A DNA stretch of 33,434 nt, taken from NCBI GenBank assembly GCA_031548675.1, contig JAVBQU010000163.1, forward strand, positions 1-33,434, in the 5' to 3' direction. Shown here one piece after another: positions 7,668 through 14,663 of the stretch. Both the position numbers and the translations under genes were made by a program. Origin of the DNA: JAVBQU01 sp031548675. GTDB lineage: Bacteria; Bacteroidota; Bacteroidia; Bacteroidales; P3. The notes under the pieces were generated by a model. It searched no databases and was not told where the DNA came from. It saw nothing but the letters and a program-made list of their open reading frames with translations. Each line of letters begins with the position of its first letter. The stretch's first letter is position 1.

Positions 7668-7718
7668 AATTAAGAAGCAACGACTGCAAAATTTATTTGC
7701 AGTCGTTGCTTCTTAATT
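7668..7718 (-). terminator. Perfect 23-bp hairpin after atpC
   Basis: The arms at 7668-7690 and 7696-7718 are exactly complementary over 23 bp with a five-base loop. It starts seven bases after the atpC stop. The A-rich and T-rich outer ends make it a likely terminator for atpD-atpC. It is unusually long and perfect, and lies only ten bases before the start of the next gene on the same strand. Confidence 0.75.
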
Positions 7719-7725
7719 ATTAAAT

Positions 7726-7959
7726 TCATGCTAAAACTAAAACTTTGTTGTTCAAAACTTCGGCTACTCCTCCGTTAATATCAAAAAACAAAGTTTGATT
7801 CTGCATATCCTGTATTTTGATTTTCCCTTTTTTTAAAGTAGCTAGTAAGGGTGCGTGATTTTCCAATACTTCAAACAAACCTTCTATTCCGGGCATTTGA
7901 ACCAATTTCACTTCATCATTATAAAGTGTTTCGTCGGGAGTTACAATTTCCAGTTTCAT
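7726..7959 (-). CDS. atpC: F1Fo ATP synthase epsilon subunit, short form
   Basis: 77-residue protein matching the N-terminal beta-sandwich domain of the epsilon subunit (KLEIVTPDETLY, MPGIEGLFEVLENHAPLLATL, GGVAEV). It couples the gamma/c-ring rotor in the F1 stalk. The family form of about 135 residues has a C-terminal two-helix domain that can inhibit ATP hydrolysis; that domain is absent, ending instead at NKVLVLA. Short epsilon subunits are usual in Bacteroidota, so I do not read this as a truncation. It follows atpD on the same strand after an unusually long 140-base gap. Confidence 0.9.
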   Translation of the reverse strand: MKLEIVTPDETLYNDEVKLVQMPGIEGLFEVLENHAPLLATLKKGKIKIQDMQNQTLFFDINGGVAEVLNNKVLVLA

Positions 7960-8099
7960 CTAATTTTGTAGTTATAAAGTTTGTAACGTTTATAATGTTA
8001 TAAAGTGAAATGTAAATTTCAAAGTCTCAAAATTTCAGGGTTCAAAATTACTAAAAATGAGTGCAGGTCTGTGGAATGAAAACCGTTTATAGCTTATCG

Positions 8100-9608
8100 T
8101 TATTTTGCTACCTCGCTTAGCATTTTTCTTCCCTTTTCTATAACTTCTTCAATAGTTCCGCAATAGTTAAATGCAGCTTCGGGATATTCATCCATTTCTC
8201 CATCCAGAATCATATTAAATCCTTTAATGGTATCTTCTATATTTACAAAAACACCGGGCATTCCTGTAAATTGCTCTGCAACATGGAAAGGCTGCGACAA
8301 AAACCGCTGTACACGACGGGCACGATAAACCACCATTTTATCTTCTTCCGATAATTCGTCCATACCTAAAATTGCAATAATATCTTGCAATTCTTTGTAC
8401 CTCTGTAAAATTTCTTTCACTTTCTGAGCGGTGTTGTAATGTTCTTCACCGACTACATCTGGTGAAAGAATGCGGGAAGTAGAATCTAAAGGATCAACAG
8501 CCGGATAGATTCCTAATTCGGAAATTTTACGGCTCAAAACCGTGGTTGCATCCAAGTGGGCAAATGTAGTAGCCGGAGCAGGGTCTGTTAAATCATCAGC
8601 AGGCACATAAACTGCTTGTACAGAGGTGATAGAACCGTTTTTTGTAGATGTAATCCGTTCCTGCATCAATCCCATTTCAGAAGCTAAGGTAGGTTGATAA
8701 CCTACTGCCGAAGGCATCCGTCCAAGCAAAGCCGAAACTTCGGATCCGGCTTGAGTGAAACGGAAAATATTGTCGATAAACAAAAGTATATCACGTCCAG
8801 TTGAATTTTCATCTCCATCACGGAAATATTCGGCAAGCGTCAGCCCTGATAAAGCTACACGGGCACGGGCTCCGGGAGGTTCGTTCATTTGTCCGAATAC
8901 CAAAGTAGCTTGCGATTGAGCCAGTTCTTCTCTATCGATTTTACTCAAATCCCAATCGCCCTTTTCCATACTTTCCTGAAATTCGGAACCATAACGGATA
9001 ATATTCGATTCTATCATTTCGCGTAAAAGGTCGTTTCCCTCACGAGTACGTTCGCCTACTCCGGCGAAAACCGATAATCCTGAATATTTTTTGGCAATAT
9101 TGTTAATCATCTCCATGATTACAACGGTTTTGCCTACACCTGCTCCTCCAAATAAACCGATTTTTCCCCCTTTAGCATAGGGTCCTATCAAATCTATTAC
9201 CTTAATTCCTGTATAAAGTACTTCTTTTGATGTGGAAAGATTTTCAAATTTGGGTGGTTCGCGATGGATTGGATATGTTTTTTTAGTAGAAACTTCGCCT
9301 ATCCCATCAATCGCTTTTCCTATTACATTAAAAAGCCGACCATTGATTTCAGGTCCTACCGGCATAGAAATAGGTTCTCCCAAACAAATAACTTCCATGC
9401 CGCGAGATAAACCATCCGTAGAATCCATAGCAATAGTACGGATTGTATTTTCGCCAATATCTTGCTGGCATTCCAAAATAATACTTGAACCATCATCTTT
9501 GATTACCTCCAACGCATCATAAATTTGAGGTAATTTTTGGTCAGTTTCGAAAGAAACATCAATAACAGCACCAATAATTTGCGAAATTTTACCTTTTACT
9601 TGAGACAT
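8100..9608 (-). CDS. atpD: F1Fo ATP synthase beta subunit
   Basis: 502-residue catalytic beta subunit. It has the P-loop GGAGVGKTVVIMEMI near residue 154, GERTREGNDL with the catalytic glutamate region, Walker B LLFIDNIFRF, and the DELSEED-like segment in the C-terminal domain (GMDELSEEDKMVV). It converts ADP and phosphate to ATP driven by ion flow. Only atpC follows; the other ATP synthase genes are not in this window, consistent with a split organisation. It is transcribed divergently from the tryptophanase gene, with a promoter-like pair at 9689-9719. The frame is complete. Confidence 0.97.
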   Translation of the reverse strand: MSQVKGKISQIIGAVIDVSFETDQKLPQIYDALEVIKDDGSSIILECQQDIGENTIRTIAMDSTDGLSRGMEVICLGEPISMPVGPEINGRLFNVIGKAIDGIGEVSTKKTYPIHREPPKFENLSTSKEVLYTGIKVIDLIGPYAKGGKIGLFGGAGVGKTVVIMEMINNIAKKYSGLSVFAGVGERTREGNDLLREMIESNIIRYGSEFQESMEKGDWDLSKIDREELAQSQATLVFGQMNEPPGARARVALSGLTLAEYFRDGDENSTGRDILLFIDNIFRFTQAGSEVSALLGRMPSAVGYQPTLASEMGLMQERITSTKNGSITSVQAVYVPADDLTDPAPATTFAHLDATTVLSRKISELGIYPAVDPLDSTSRILSPDVVGEEHYNTAQKVKEILQRYKELQDIIAILGMDELSEEDKMVVYRARRVQRFLSQPFHVAEQFTGMPGVFVNIEDTIKGFNMILDGEMDEYPEAAFNYCGTIEEVIEKGRKMLSEVAK

Positions 9609-9688
9609 AATACTATTTTTATATGTAGAGAATCTTGTTAAGTTTTTATACTAACAATTGTATCGGCTATTTGTCGGTTTCAAGTCGC

Positions 9689-9719
9689 CAAAATTACAAC
9701 TTAAAATTAAGGAAGTCAA
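9689..9719 (-). promoter_or_regulatory. Putative atpD promoter
   Basis: On the minus strand a TTG (9719-9717) is followed after 20 bases by TAATTTTG (9696-9689), matching TAnnTTTG. It lies about 80 bases before the atpD ATG. The -33 part is only three bases, so this is a moderate call. Confidence 0.4.
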
Positions 9720-9779
9720 GAAAAGAACTATCTTTTTTTGATATTAATACACAGGGTTAAAATTTTGCTTATTTTCGAC

Positions 9780-9811
9780 TTTGTCATCTGATTAAAAATC
9801 TTTAACTTTGC
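9780..9811 (+). promoter_or_regulatory. Bacteroidota-type promoter for the tryptophanase leader
   Basis: TTTG (9780-9783), 19-base spacer, TAACTTTGC (9803-9811). This is a full match to the TTTG/TAnnTTTGY consensus. The expected transcript start, about 9815-9818, leaves a leader of roughly 200 nucleotides containing the short ORF at 9833-9922 and the hairpin at 9933-9956. Confidence 0.65.
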
Positions 9812-9832
9812 TTCTTATTTATAGTGTGTATC

Positions 9833-9922
9833 ATGAAAATATTGTTTATACACAGACTTACTCCTAAAAAACTCTACTTGAATTTGAAAGATAGAGATGC
9901 CTACGCTTTTTCTGCAAGGTAA
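9833..9922 (+). CDS. Possible 29-residue leader peptide upstream of tryptophanase
   Basis: ATG to TAA, 29 codons, starting MKILFIHRLTPKK and ending AYAFSAR. It lies between a consensus promoter (9780-9811) and a nine-bp hairpin that starts ten bases after the stop codon, ahead of the tryptophanase gene. This layout resembles leader-peptide control. In E. coli, tnaA is controlled by TnaC, a 24-residue leader that stalls the ribosome when free tryptophan is bound. This ORF has no Trp codon and no C-terminal Pro, but has Tyr codons at 15 and 24, so it is not a TnaC homologue by sequence. Translation is unproven; a chance ORF of this size is quite possible in AT-rich DNA. Confidence 0.4.
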   Translation: MKILFIHRLTPKKLYLNLKDRDAYAFSAR

Positions 9923-9932
9923 AACCTTTCCT

Positions 9933-9956
9933 TTTGTCCGAAAATTCTCGGACAAA
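9933..9956 (+). promoter_or_regulatory. Leader hairpin upstream of tryptophanase
   Basis: TTTGTCCGA (9933-9941) pairs perfectly with TCGGACAAA (9948-9956), loop AAATTC. Only a weak T-run (9962-9965) follows, so it is not a strong intrinsic terminator. The loop is complementary to GAATTT at 9966-9971, which would allow a small pseudoknot. It starts ten bases after the leader ORF stop. Confidence 0.5.
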
Positions 9957-10019
9957 CTTAATTTTGAATTTCATTTATAACTAAAAATAAATATTTATAT
10001 ACTAATAAACAGATATATT

Positions 10020-11393
10020 ATGGAACTACCATTTGCAGAATCATGGAAAATAAAAATGATTGAACCCATTCGTAAAAGCACTCGTGAAGAACGCGAAAAA
10101 TGGATTAAAGAAGCTCATTACAATGTATTTCAACTAAAAGCCGAAAATGTTTTTATAGATCTTGTTACCGATTCGGGTACTGGTGCTATGAGCCACAAAC
10201 AATGGTCGGCAATGATGGTGGGCGACGAAAGCTATGCCGGAGCTACCTCATTTTTCAATATGAAAGAAACCATTCAGAAAATAACAGGCTTTGAATATAT
10301 TATTCCTACACATCAAGGTCGTGCAGCCGAAAATGTATTATTTTCATATTTAGTTAAAGAAGGCGATATTGTTCCCGGAAACTCACATTTCGACACCACC
10401 AAAGGACACATCGAAGGTCGTAAGGCTATGGCTTTAGATTGCACAATCGACGAAGCTAAAAACACACAATTGGAAATTCCTTTTAAAGGCAATGTTGATC
10501 CGGTAAAATTGGAAAAAGCTTTGGCTGAACACCATGCCAAAGTTCCTTTTGTAGTAATTACCATTACCAACAATACTGCAGGCGGTCAACCTGTTTCTAT
10601 GCAGAATATCCGCGAAGCATCGGCTATTTGTAAAAAATACAATATTCCTATGTTGTTGGATTCTGCCCGCTTTGCAGAAAATGCATATTTTATCAAAATC
10701 CGTGAAAAAGGATATGAAAACAAAACTATCAAAGAAATCTGTTTGGAAATGTTTTCTTATGCCGACGGCATGACGATGAGTGCCAAAAAAGATGCTATTG
10801 TAAATATGGGTGGTTTTATTGCTACCCGCCGTCAAGACTGGTTTGACGGAGCTAAAGGTTATTGTATTCAATATGAAGGGTATTTGACCTATGGAGGTAT
10901 GAACGGACGTGATATGAACGCCCTAGCTGTTGGCTTGGACGAAAACACCGAATTTGAAAATTTGGAAACCCGCGTTAAGCAAATAGAATATCTAGGTAAA
11001 AAATTAGACGAATACGGCATTGCTTACCAACGTCCTGCGGGTGGTCACGCTATTTTTGTGGATGCTTCTAAAGTTTTAACCCACATTCCGAAAGAAGAAT
11101 TTCCTGCTCAAACATTAACGGTTGAGCTGTATTTGGAAGCCGGAATCCGTGCTTGTGAAATCGGTTACATTTTAGCAGACCGCGACCCTATAACACGCGA
11201 AAACCGCTTCGGAGGATTGGATTTGGTACGTTTATGCATCCCTCGCCGTGTTTACACTAACAACCATATGGATGTTATTGCAGCTGCTTTGAAAAATGTG
11301 AAAGACCGCAGCGACAGCATTAAACGTGGTGTAAAAATTGCGTGGGAAGCTCCGCTGATGCGCCACTTTACAGTTAAATTAGAAAGACTCTAA
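10020..11393 (+). CDS. tnaA: Tryptophanase (beta-eliminating PLP lyase)
   Basis: 457-residue fold-type I PLP enzyme of the tryptophanase/tyrosine phenol-lyase family. Visible are the phosphate-binding THQGRAAE (about 97-104), the MSAKKD segment with the Schiff-base lysine (256 or 257), and IPRRVYTNNHMD near the C-terminus. Two positions separate the two enzymes: Asp125 in NSHFDTTKGH corresponds to the tryptophanase Asp (Thr in tyrosine phenol-lyase), and Ile in RACEIGY replaces the phenol-lyase Arg381. Both favour tryptophanase, which makes indole, pyruvate and ammonia from tryptophan. It is a single-gene unit with its own promoter, leader ORF and 3' terminator; no permease gene is adjacent. 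Confidence 0.88.
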   Translation: MELPFAESWKIKMIEPIRKSTREEREKWIKEAHYNVFQLKAENVFIDLVTDSGTGAMSHKQWSAMMVGDESYAGATSFFNMKETIQKITGFEYIIPTHQGRAAENVLFSYLVKEGDIVPGNSHFDTTKGHIEGRKAMALDCTIDEAKNTQLEIPFKGNVDPVKLEKALAEHHAKVPFVVITITNNTAGGQPVSMQNIREASAICKKYNIPMLLDSARFAENAYFIKIREKGYENKTIKEICLEMFSYADGMTMSAKKDAIVNMGGFIATRRQDWFDGAKGYCIQYEGYLTYGGMNGRDMNALAVGLDENTEFENLETRVKQIEYLGKKLDEYGIAYQRPAGGHAIFVDASKVLTHIPKEEFPAQTLTVELYLEAGIRACEIGYILADRDPITRENRFGGLDLVRLCIPRRVYTNNHMDVIAAALKNVKDRSDSIKRGVKIAWEAPLMRHFTVKLERL

Positions 11394-11410
11394 TCGAACT
11401 ATGAACGATA

Positions 11411-11455
11411 AACTATGAATGATGAACGGTTTGGTTTGTCATTCATAGTTTTTTT
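11411..11455 (+). terminator. Terminator after tryptophanase
   Basis: A 12-bp perfect stem, AACTATGAATGA (11411-11422) with TCATTCATAGTT (11439-11450), 16-base loop, ending in a run of seven T residues (11449-11455). It starts 17 bases after the tnaA stop. From there to 11609 I see no further feature. Confidence 0.75.
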
Positions 11456-11609
11456 GTAAATAGTTAGTTAGCATGCATCATAGTTCCTCCTAATTTTAAA
11501 AGATACATGTTCTTGTCAATTATGTCGGTTCCAAATAAGTCTAAAATGGATTATGTGAATTTCGAGTATTTTGTGTTTCTGACATAAATAATAATTTCCG
11601 CTTTATATT

Positions 11610-12449
11610 TTATTTCCCCCTTTTCTTTTCTTTAATAATCACTTCTTTCGACAGTTTCCATGTGTTTTGTGGGGTGTAGTTGTTATATGTTTTCATTTCC
11701 TTTTCTTCTATAACTTTATCTCTACTGTTGTTTTCTTCTTTGACTTTATAATATTGTTCTATGGTAAAATGCTCATTAGCTGTATCTGTAATGGATATTT
11801 CTGCACTTTCTTTGTAATATGTACCATCGATACCATCTCCACTAACCTCAAATGATGCTACCGGAATACTTTCTAAAAAACGTTCAGGGGTTAAATCATA
11901 ATAATCTGCCTGATAACCTTCCACTCCGGCACCCCCAATTGCATCCCATGTACTAAAAACATAATAATCCTTACCCCATTTTTCTACCTTCCCACATGGA
12001 AATCCGAAAGTCGCCCGAGCACTATGCTCATAGTGTTTTCTGAAAATCGTTAAGTTCCAATTGTTTTCATTTTGGGGTTTAGAGTATAATGCTAAACTAA
12101 GGATGGGTCCATAATTTCTACCAGATACAATTTCTGCATCTTCATCAACTTGATAGGTACCAAAAACAACCAAAGCCATTGAGTCTTCTTTAAAAGTGTA
12201 ATAGAAAATAGTATCCAATCTCGTATGAGCATAACCATCCTCCGGAATATGGTAAAAGCCGTCAGGGCTGATGCTATCCATATCTGCCTGCAAAAATTTC
12301 CAAATACCCCAAATCCCATTATTATCAACTCTGATATATTCGGTGTTAAACAAAGTAGTTAGTAATTTTTCCTTATCAAGAGGAGTAACTGTGTTTTCTG
12401 CTGTGATGGTCGAAAAACCAATCATCAGAGTAAATAGTAAATATTTCAT
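11610..12449 (-). CDS. Unknown exported protein
   Basis: 279-residue protein I do not recognise. The first ~17 residues (MKYLLFTLMIGFSTITA) look like a signal peptide, suggesting periplasmic or outer-surface location. The body is rich in aromatic residues and acidic patches, with a WGIWKF segment near residue 48 and a WGKDYYVFSTWDAIGGAG segment near residue 160; the C-terminus (EVIIKEKKRGK) is strongly basic. No catalytic motif or repeat stands out. It is the third gene of a minus-strand group after a zinc-ribbon gene and a 68-residue gene, with 37 bases separating it from the latter. Function is open. Confidence 0.65.
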   Translation of the reverse strand: MKYLLFTLMIGFSTITAENTVTPLDKEKLLTTLFNTEYIRVDNNGIWGIWKFLQADMDSISPDGFYHIPEDGYAHTRLDTIFYYTFKEDSMALVVFGTYQVDEDAEIVSGRNYGPILSLALYSKPQNENNWNLTIFRKHYEHSARATFGFPCGKVEKWGKDYYVFSTWDAIGGAGVEGYQADYYDLTPERFLESIPVASFEVSGDGIDGTYYKESAEISITDTANEHFTIEQYYKVKEENNSRDKVIEEKEMKTYNNYTPQNTWKLSKEVIIKEKKRGK

Positions 12450-12486
12450 AACTATACGTTTAATGAATTAATAAATTAAATTTCTA

Positions 12487-12693
12487 CTATAACTGATTTA
12501 CAATATCTGTAAGTTTTTTCTTATAAGACTCACAAGACTTTTTCACATCTTTATTTTCAGTTTTTCCTTTTTCAAAATGAATATTAAGCATTTTTTCTAA
12601 TACTGATAAATGCCCATTAATTGAGCGTGCTTGTCCTGCGTAATCCAAATTTTCGAAAGACAATTCATTTTTTCCATGTGTTCCTTTTTCCAT
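12487..12693 (-). CDS. Small unknown cytosolic protein
   Basis: 68-residue hydrophilic protein without signal peptide or membrane segment. It is predicted by eye to be mostly helical, with a Lys-rich C-terminal half (KKSCESYKKKLTDIVNQL). No family is recognised. It lies 34 bases after the zinc-ribbon gene and 37 bases before the exported protein gene on the same strand, so the three are probably co-transcribed. The even spacing and a clean ATG support it being a gene, but its short length keeps confidence moderate. Confidence 0.5.
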   Translation of the reverse strand: MEKGTHGKNELSFENLDYAGQARSINGHLSVLEKMLNIHFEKGKTENKDVKKSCESYKKKLTDIVNQL

Positions 12694-12727
12694 GATTTTG
12701 ATTTATTAAATTGTTAGTATATTGATT

Positions 12728-12961
12728 TTAAGCAAATCGTGAAATTATAAATATAACAATAAGAAGTATGATAATGCCGACAACTGTACAACCGGCATTA
12801 AGCGTTTGTAAAAAACAGCCTTCCCTTCTTTCTACAATAATATTTTGAGTAGGCTTAGATTTTGGTTTATTTGTTGGATTAATAGGAAGTCCGCAATCTG
12901 GACATTGTTCGGCTTTATCGGAAACTTGTTTTCCGCATTCAGGACAATTTATCAGTGCCAT
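12728..12961 (-). CDS. Zinc-ribbon membrane protein
   Basis: 77-residue protein with an N-terminal zinc ribbon, CPECGKQVSDKAEQCPDCG, holding two CxxC pairs (residues 6-9 and 21-24). A Pro/Lys-rich linker follows, then one hydrophobic C-terminal helix at about residues 54-76. This two-part plan (zinc ribbon plus single membrane anchor) is common in small bacterial proteins of unknown role. The ribbon would face the cytoplasm. It is the first gene of the three-gene minus-strand group. Its upstream region contains the long hairpin at 13024-13138, which would be part of its 5' leader if transcription starts at either box between 13140 and 13228. Confidence 0.75.
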   Translation of the reverse strand: MALINCPECGKQVSDKAEQCPDCGLPINPTNKPKSKPTQNIIVERREGCFLQTLNAGCTVVGIIILLIVIFIISRFA

Positions 12962-13023
12962 AGTGAGTTATTTAAATTATTTGTTATTTATTTTTGAGCA
13001 TAAAAAAACGTGGAACTTAACCG

Positions 13024-13138
13024 TTTGCTTTAGAGGTCTAGGAAACCGTGCAGACAAACAAGAAAAGCCCACGTAGATTACGTGAGCGTTTAACTTCTTG
13101 TTCTTGTCTGCCTAAAAATTCCTAGTTTCTAAAGCAAA
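13024..13138. repeat. Long imperfect inverted repeat, possible structured RNA
   Basis: Nested arms pair by eye: 13024-13034 with 13128-13138 (11 bp), 13038-13044 with 13119-13125 (7 bp), 13050-13057 with 13104-13111 (8 bp), 13058-13064 with 13095-13101 (7 bp, after a two-base bulge), and 13070-13075 with 13079-13084 (6 bp, three-base loop). The whole 115 bases can form one long hairpin. On the minus strand it is followed by CACG and a seven-T run (13008-13002). It could be a small RNA, a leader structure of the zinc-ribbon gene, or a short non-autonomous mobile repeat. Confidence 0.7.
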
Positions 13139-13219
13139 AACAAAGCTAACGCTTTTACAATATGTGTTTAAAATACCAGTGTTTCTATTTCATGTTGAAA
13201 TATTTAATCATTCATATTT

Positions 13220-13228
13220 GCAAAAGTA
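13220..13228 (-). promoter_or_regulatory. -7 box for the zinc-ribbon gene group
   Basis: On the minus strand TACTTTTGC matches TAnnTTTGY. A transcript from here would contain the long hairpin. A second match, TAGCTTTGT at 13148-13140, would start a transcript almost exactly at the outer edge of that hairpin. Neither has a clear -33 partner. Confidence 0.4.
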
Positions 13229-13278
13229 CCAAAAAGTTTAGAATGTAAAAAAATATTTTACAGCACTTTCAAAAAGTG

Positions 13279-13287
13279 TATATTTGC
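13279..13287 (+). promoter_or_regulatory. -7 box for yicC
   Basis: TATATTTGC matches TAnnTTTGY and lies 116 bases before the yicC ATG. The -33 region holds only TTTA at 13257-13260. Confidence 0.4.
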
Positions 13288-13403
13288 AATTGCAATATTT
13301 ACTTCGCTTATAACATACGCTACTTAGGCTTTTTTTTGAGATAAGGTAAGAAGTGAGTTATAATTTAAATTTCATAATTTATCGTTCATCATTTATAATA
13401 CTT

Positions 13404-14279
13404 ATGGTAAAATCGATGACCGGCTATGGCAAAATAAGCCAGGAAATTACCGGTAAAAAAATCAATATTCAGGTAAAAACCTTAAACAGCAAGCAATTAG
13501 ATCTTTCTTTACGGATACCTCATATATATCGAGATAAAGAATTGGAGATTCGCAATGCAATTGCATCTAAATTAGAAAGAGGTAAAATTGATTTTTCGTT
13601 AGATATTGAAAAACAAGGAACTGTTAATGGCGTAGTCATTAATAAAGAGTTAGCTGCCCATTATTATAATGAATTGCAGGCAATAGAAAATCTATTGCAA
13701 ATTCCGCAATCGACCAATCCATTGGCATTGATTATGAATATGCCCAATGTTGTCGGATTTCAATCGGAAGAATTGGATAATGAGGAATGGAATACCATAA
13801 AACAATGTATCGATATGGTTTTAAGCGAAACCGATCGTTTCCGCATAGAAGAAGGTGTTGTATTGGAAGAAGATTTCAAAAAGCGTATTTTACTAATAGA
13901 TAATTTGCTTGCTGATATTGCCGAACCCGCCAAAAGCCGGATAGAAGTAATTCAGGAAAAAATCCGGAAGAATCTGATTGATACTTTGGGCGAAAATGCA
14001 ATAGATGAAAACCGTTTTGCCCAAGAATTGATTTATTATCTGGAAAAATTAGATATTACCGAAGAACAAGTCCGCTTGAAAAAACATTTGGATTATTTTT
14101 TAGAAACCCTGAAAGAACCGGCTTCTCAAGGAAAAAAATTAGGTTTCATAGTACAAGAAATAGGACGGGAAATCAATACTATCGGTTCAAAAGCATCGAA
14201 TGTAGAAATGCAGCGTATCGTTATTTCAATGAAAGACGAACTGGAAAAGATAAAAGAACAACTAGGCAATATATTGTAA
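13404..14279 (+). CDS. yicC: YicC/YloC-family endoribonuclease
   Basis: 291-residue protein of the YicC family, recently linked to RNA cleavage. The N-terminal signature SMTGYGK follows the start directly and VKTLNSKQLDLSLRIP comes next. The conserved C-terminal domain includes ITEEQVRLKKHLDYF, GKKLGFIVQEIGREINTIGSKA and the terminal helix. The frame is open upstream to a GTG at 13353, but the added residues are low-complexity and non-conserved, and ATG 13404 gives the family length. In many Bacteroidota guanylate kinase follows yicC; here two tRNA-Leu genes follow instead. No anomaly is seen in the coding part. Confidence 0.92.
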   Translation: MVKSMTGYGKISQEITGKKINIQVKTLNSKQLDLSLRIPHIYRDKELEIRNAIASKLERGKIDFSLDIEKQGTVNGVVINKELAAHYYNELQAIENLLQIPQSTNPLALIMNMPNVVGFQSEELDNEEWNTIKQCIDMVLSETDRFRIEEGVVLEEDFKKRILLIDNLLADIAEPAKSRIEVIQEKIRKNLIDTLGENAIDENRFAQELIYYLEKLDITEEQVRLKKHLDYFLETLKEPASQGKKLGFIVQEIGREINTIGSKASNVEMQRIVISMKDELEKIKEQLGNIL

Positions 14280-14358
14280 TACATCGCATAACAGATTGCT
14301 GATAATTAGCCTAGTATATTTAGGTTTAATTTCTTCTTGTTAAAACAATCATTGAGTA

Positions 14359-14389
14359 TTGCATTTTTAGAAAAAAAAACTACCTTTGC
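14359..14389 (+). promoter_or_regulatory. tRNA-Leu promoter
   Basis: TTG (14359-14361), 19-base spacer, TACCTTTGC (14381-14389), followed after 11 bases by the first tRNA-Leu. Good match to the Bacteroidota consensus. Confidence 0.65.
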
Positions 14390-14400
14390 AACTCAAAAAA

Positions 14401-14484
14401 GCCCAGATGGTGAAATTGGTAGACACGCCACTTTGAGGGGGTGGTGCCGGTTACGGCGTGCAAGTTCGAGTCTTGTTCTGGGCA
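14401..14484 (+). tRNA. tRNA-Leu (GAG)
   Basis: Class II tRNA of 84 nucleotides. The acceptor GCCCAGA (14401-14407) pairs with TCTGGGC (14477-14483), with A as discriminator. The D-arm GAAATTGGTAGAC is typical of tRNA-Leu. The anticodon loop is TTGAGGG between CCACT and GGTGG, giving GAG, followed by a long variable arm and a T-loop TTCGAGT. CCA is not encoded. Confidence 0.93.
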
Positions 14485-14500
14485 CTTTTTGTTGTTCTTA

Positions 14501-14584
14501 GCCCGAATGGCGGAATTGGTAGACGCGCCGGTTTCAGGGACCGGTGTCAGCAATGATGTGCAGGTTCGAGCCCTGTTTCGGGTA
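14501..14584 (+). tRNA. tRNA-Leu (CAG)
   Basis: Class II tRNA of 84 nucleotides, 16 bases after the first and probably on the same transcript. The acceptor GCCCGAA pairs with TTCGGGT (G-U closing pair). The anticodon loop is TTCAGGG between CCGGT and ACCGG, giving CAG. Variable arm and T-loop TTCGAGC are present; CCA is not encoded. Confidence 0.93.
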
Positions 14585-14663
14585 CAAAAGTCCTTTGGTA
14601 AATTCTACTAAAGGATTTTCTTATTTTATAGTTTTTCTTATCCTTAAATTTCTTTCTGGCAAA

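Noticed and set aside
10020..11393. Tyrosine phenol-lyase
   Set aside because: Overall similarity is high, but the positions that set specificity are Asp125 and Ile in RACEIGY, which are tryptophanase-like; the phenol-lyase Thr and Arg are absent.
13024..13138. Retron msr-msd RNA
   Set aside because: The long hairpin suggested it, but no reverse transcriptase is encoded anywhere in the window.
13353..13403. GTG at 13353 as start of yicC
   Set aside because: The added 17 residues are low-complexity and the conserved SMTGYGK begins right after ATG 13404.
14544..14663. ATG at 14544 as start of the M23 peptidase
   Set aside because: It lies within tRNA-Leu(CAG), and the added residues precede a normal signal peptide.
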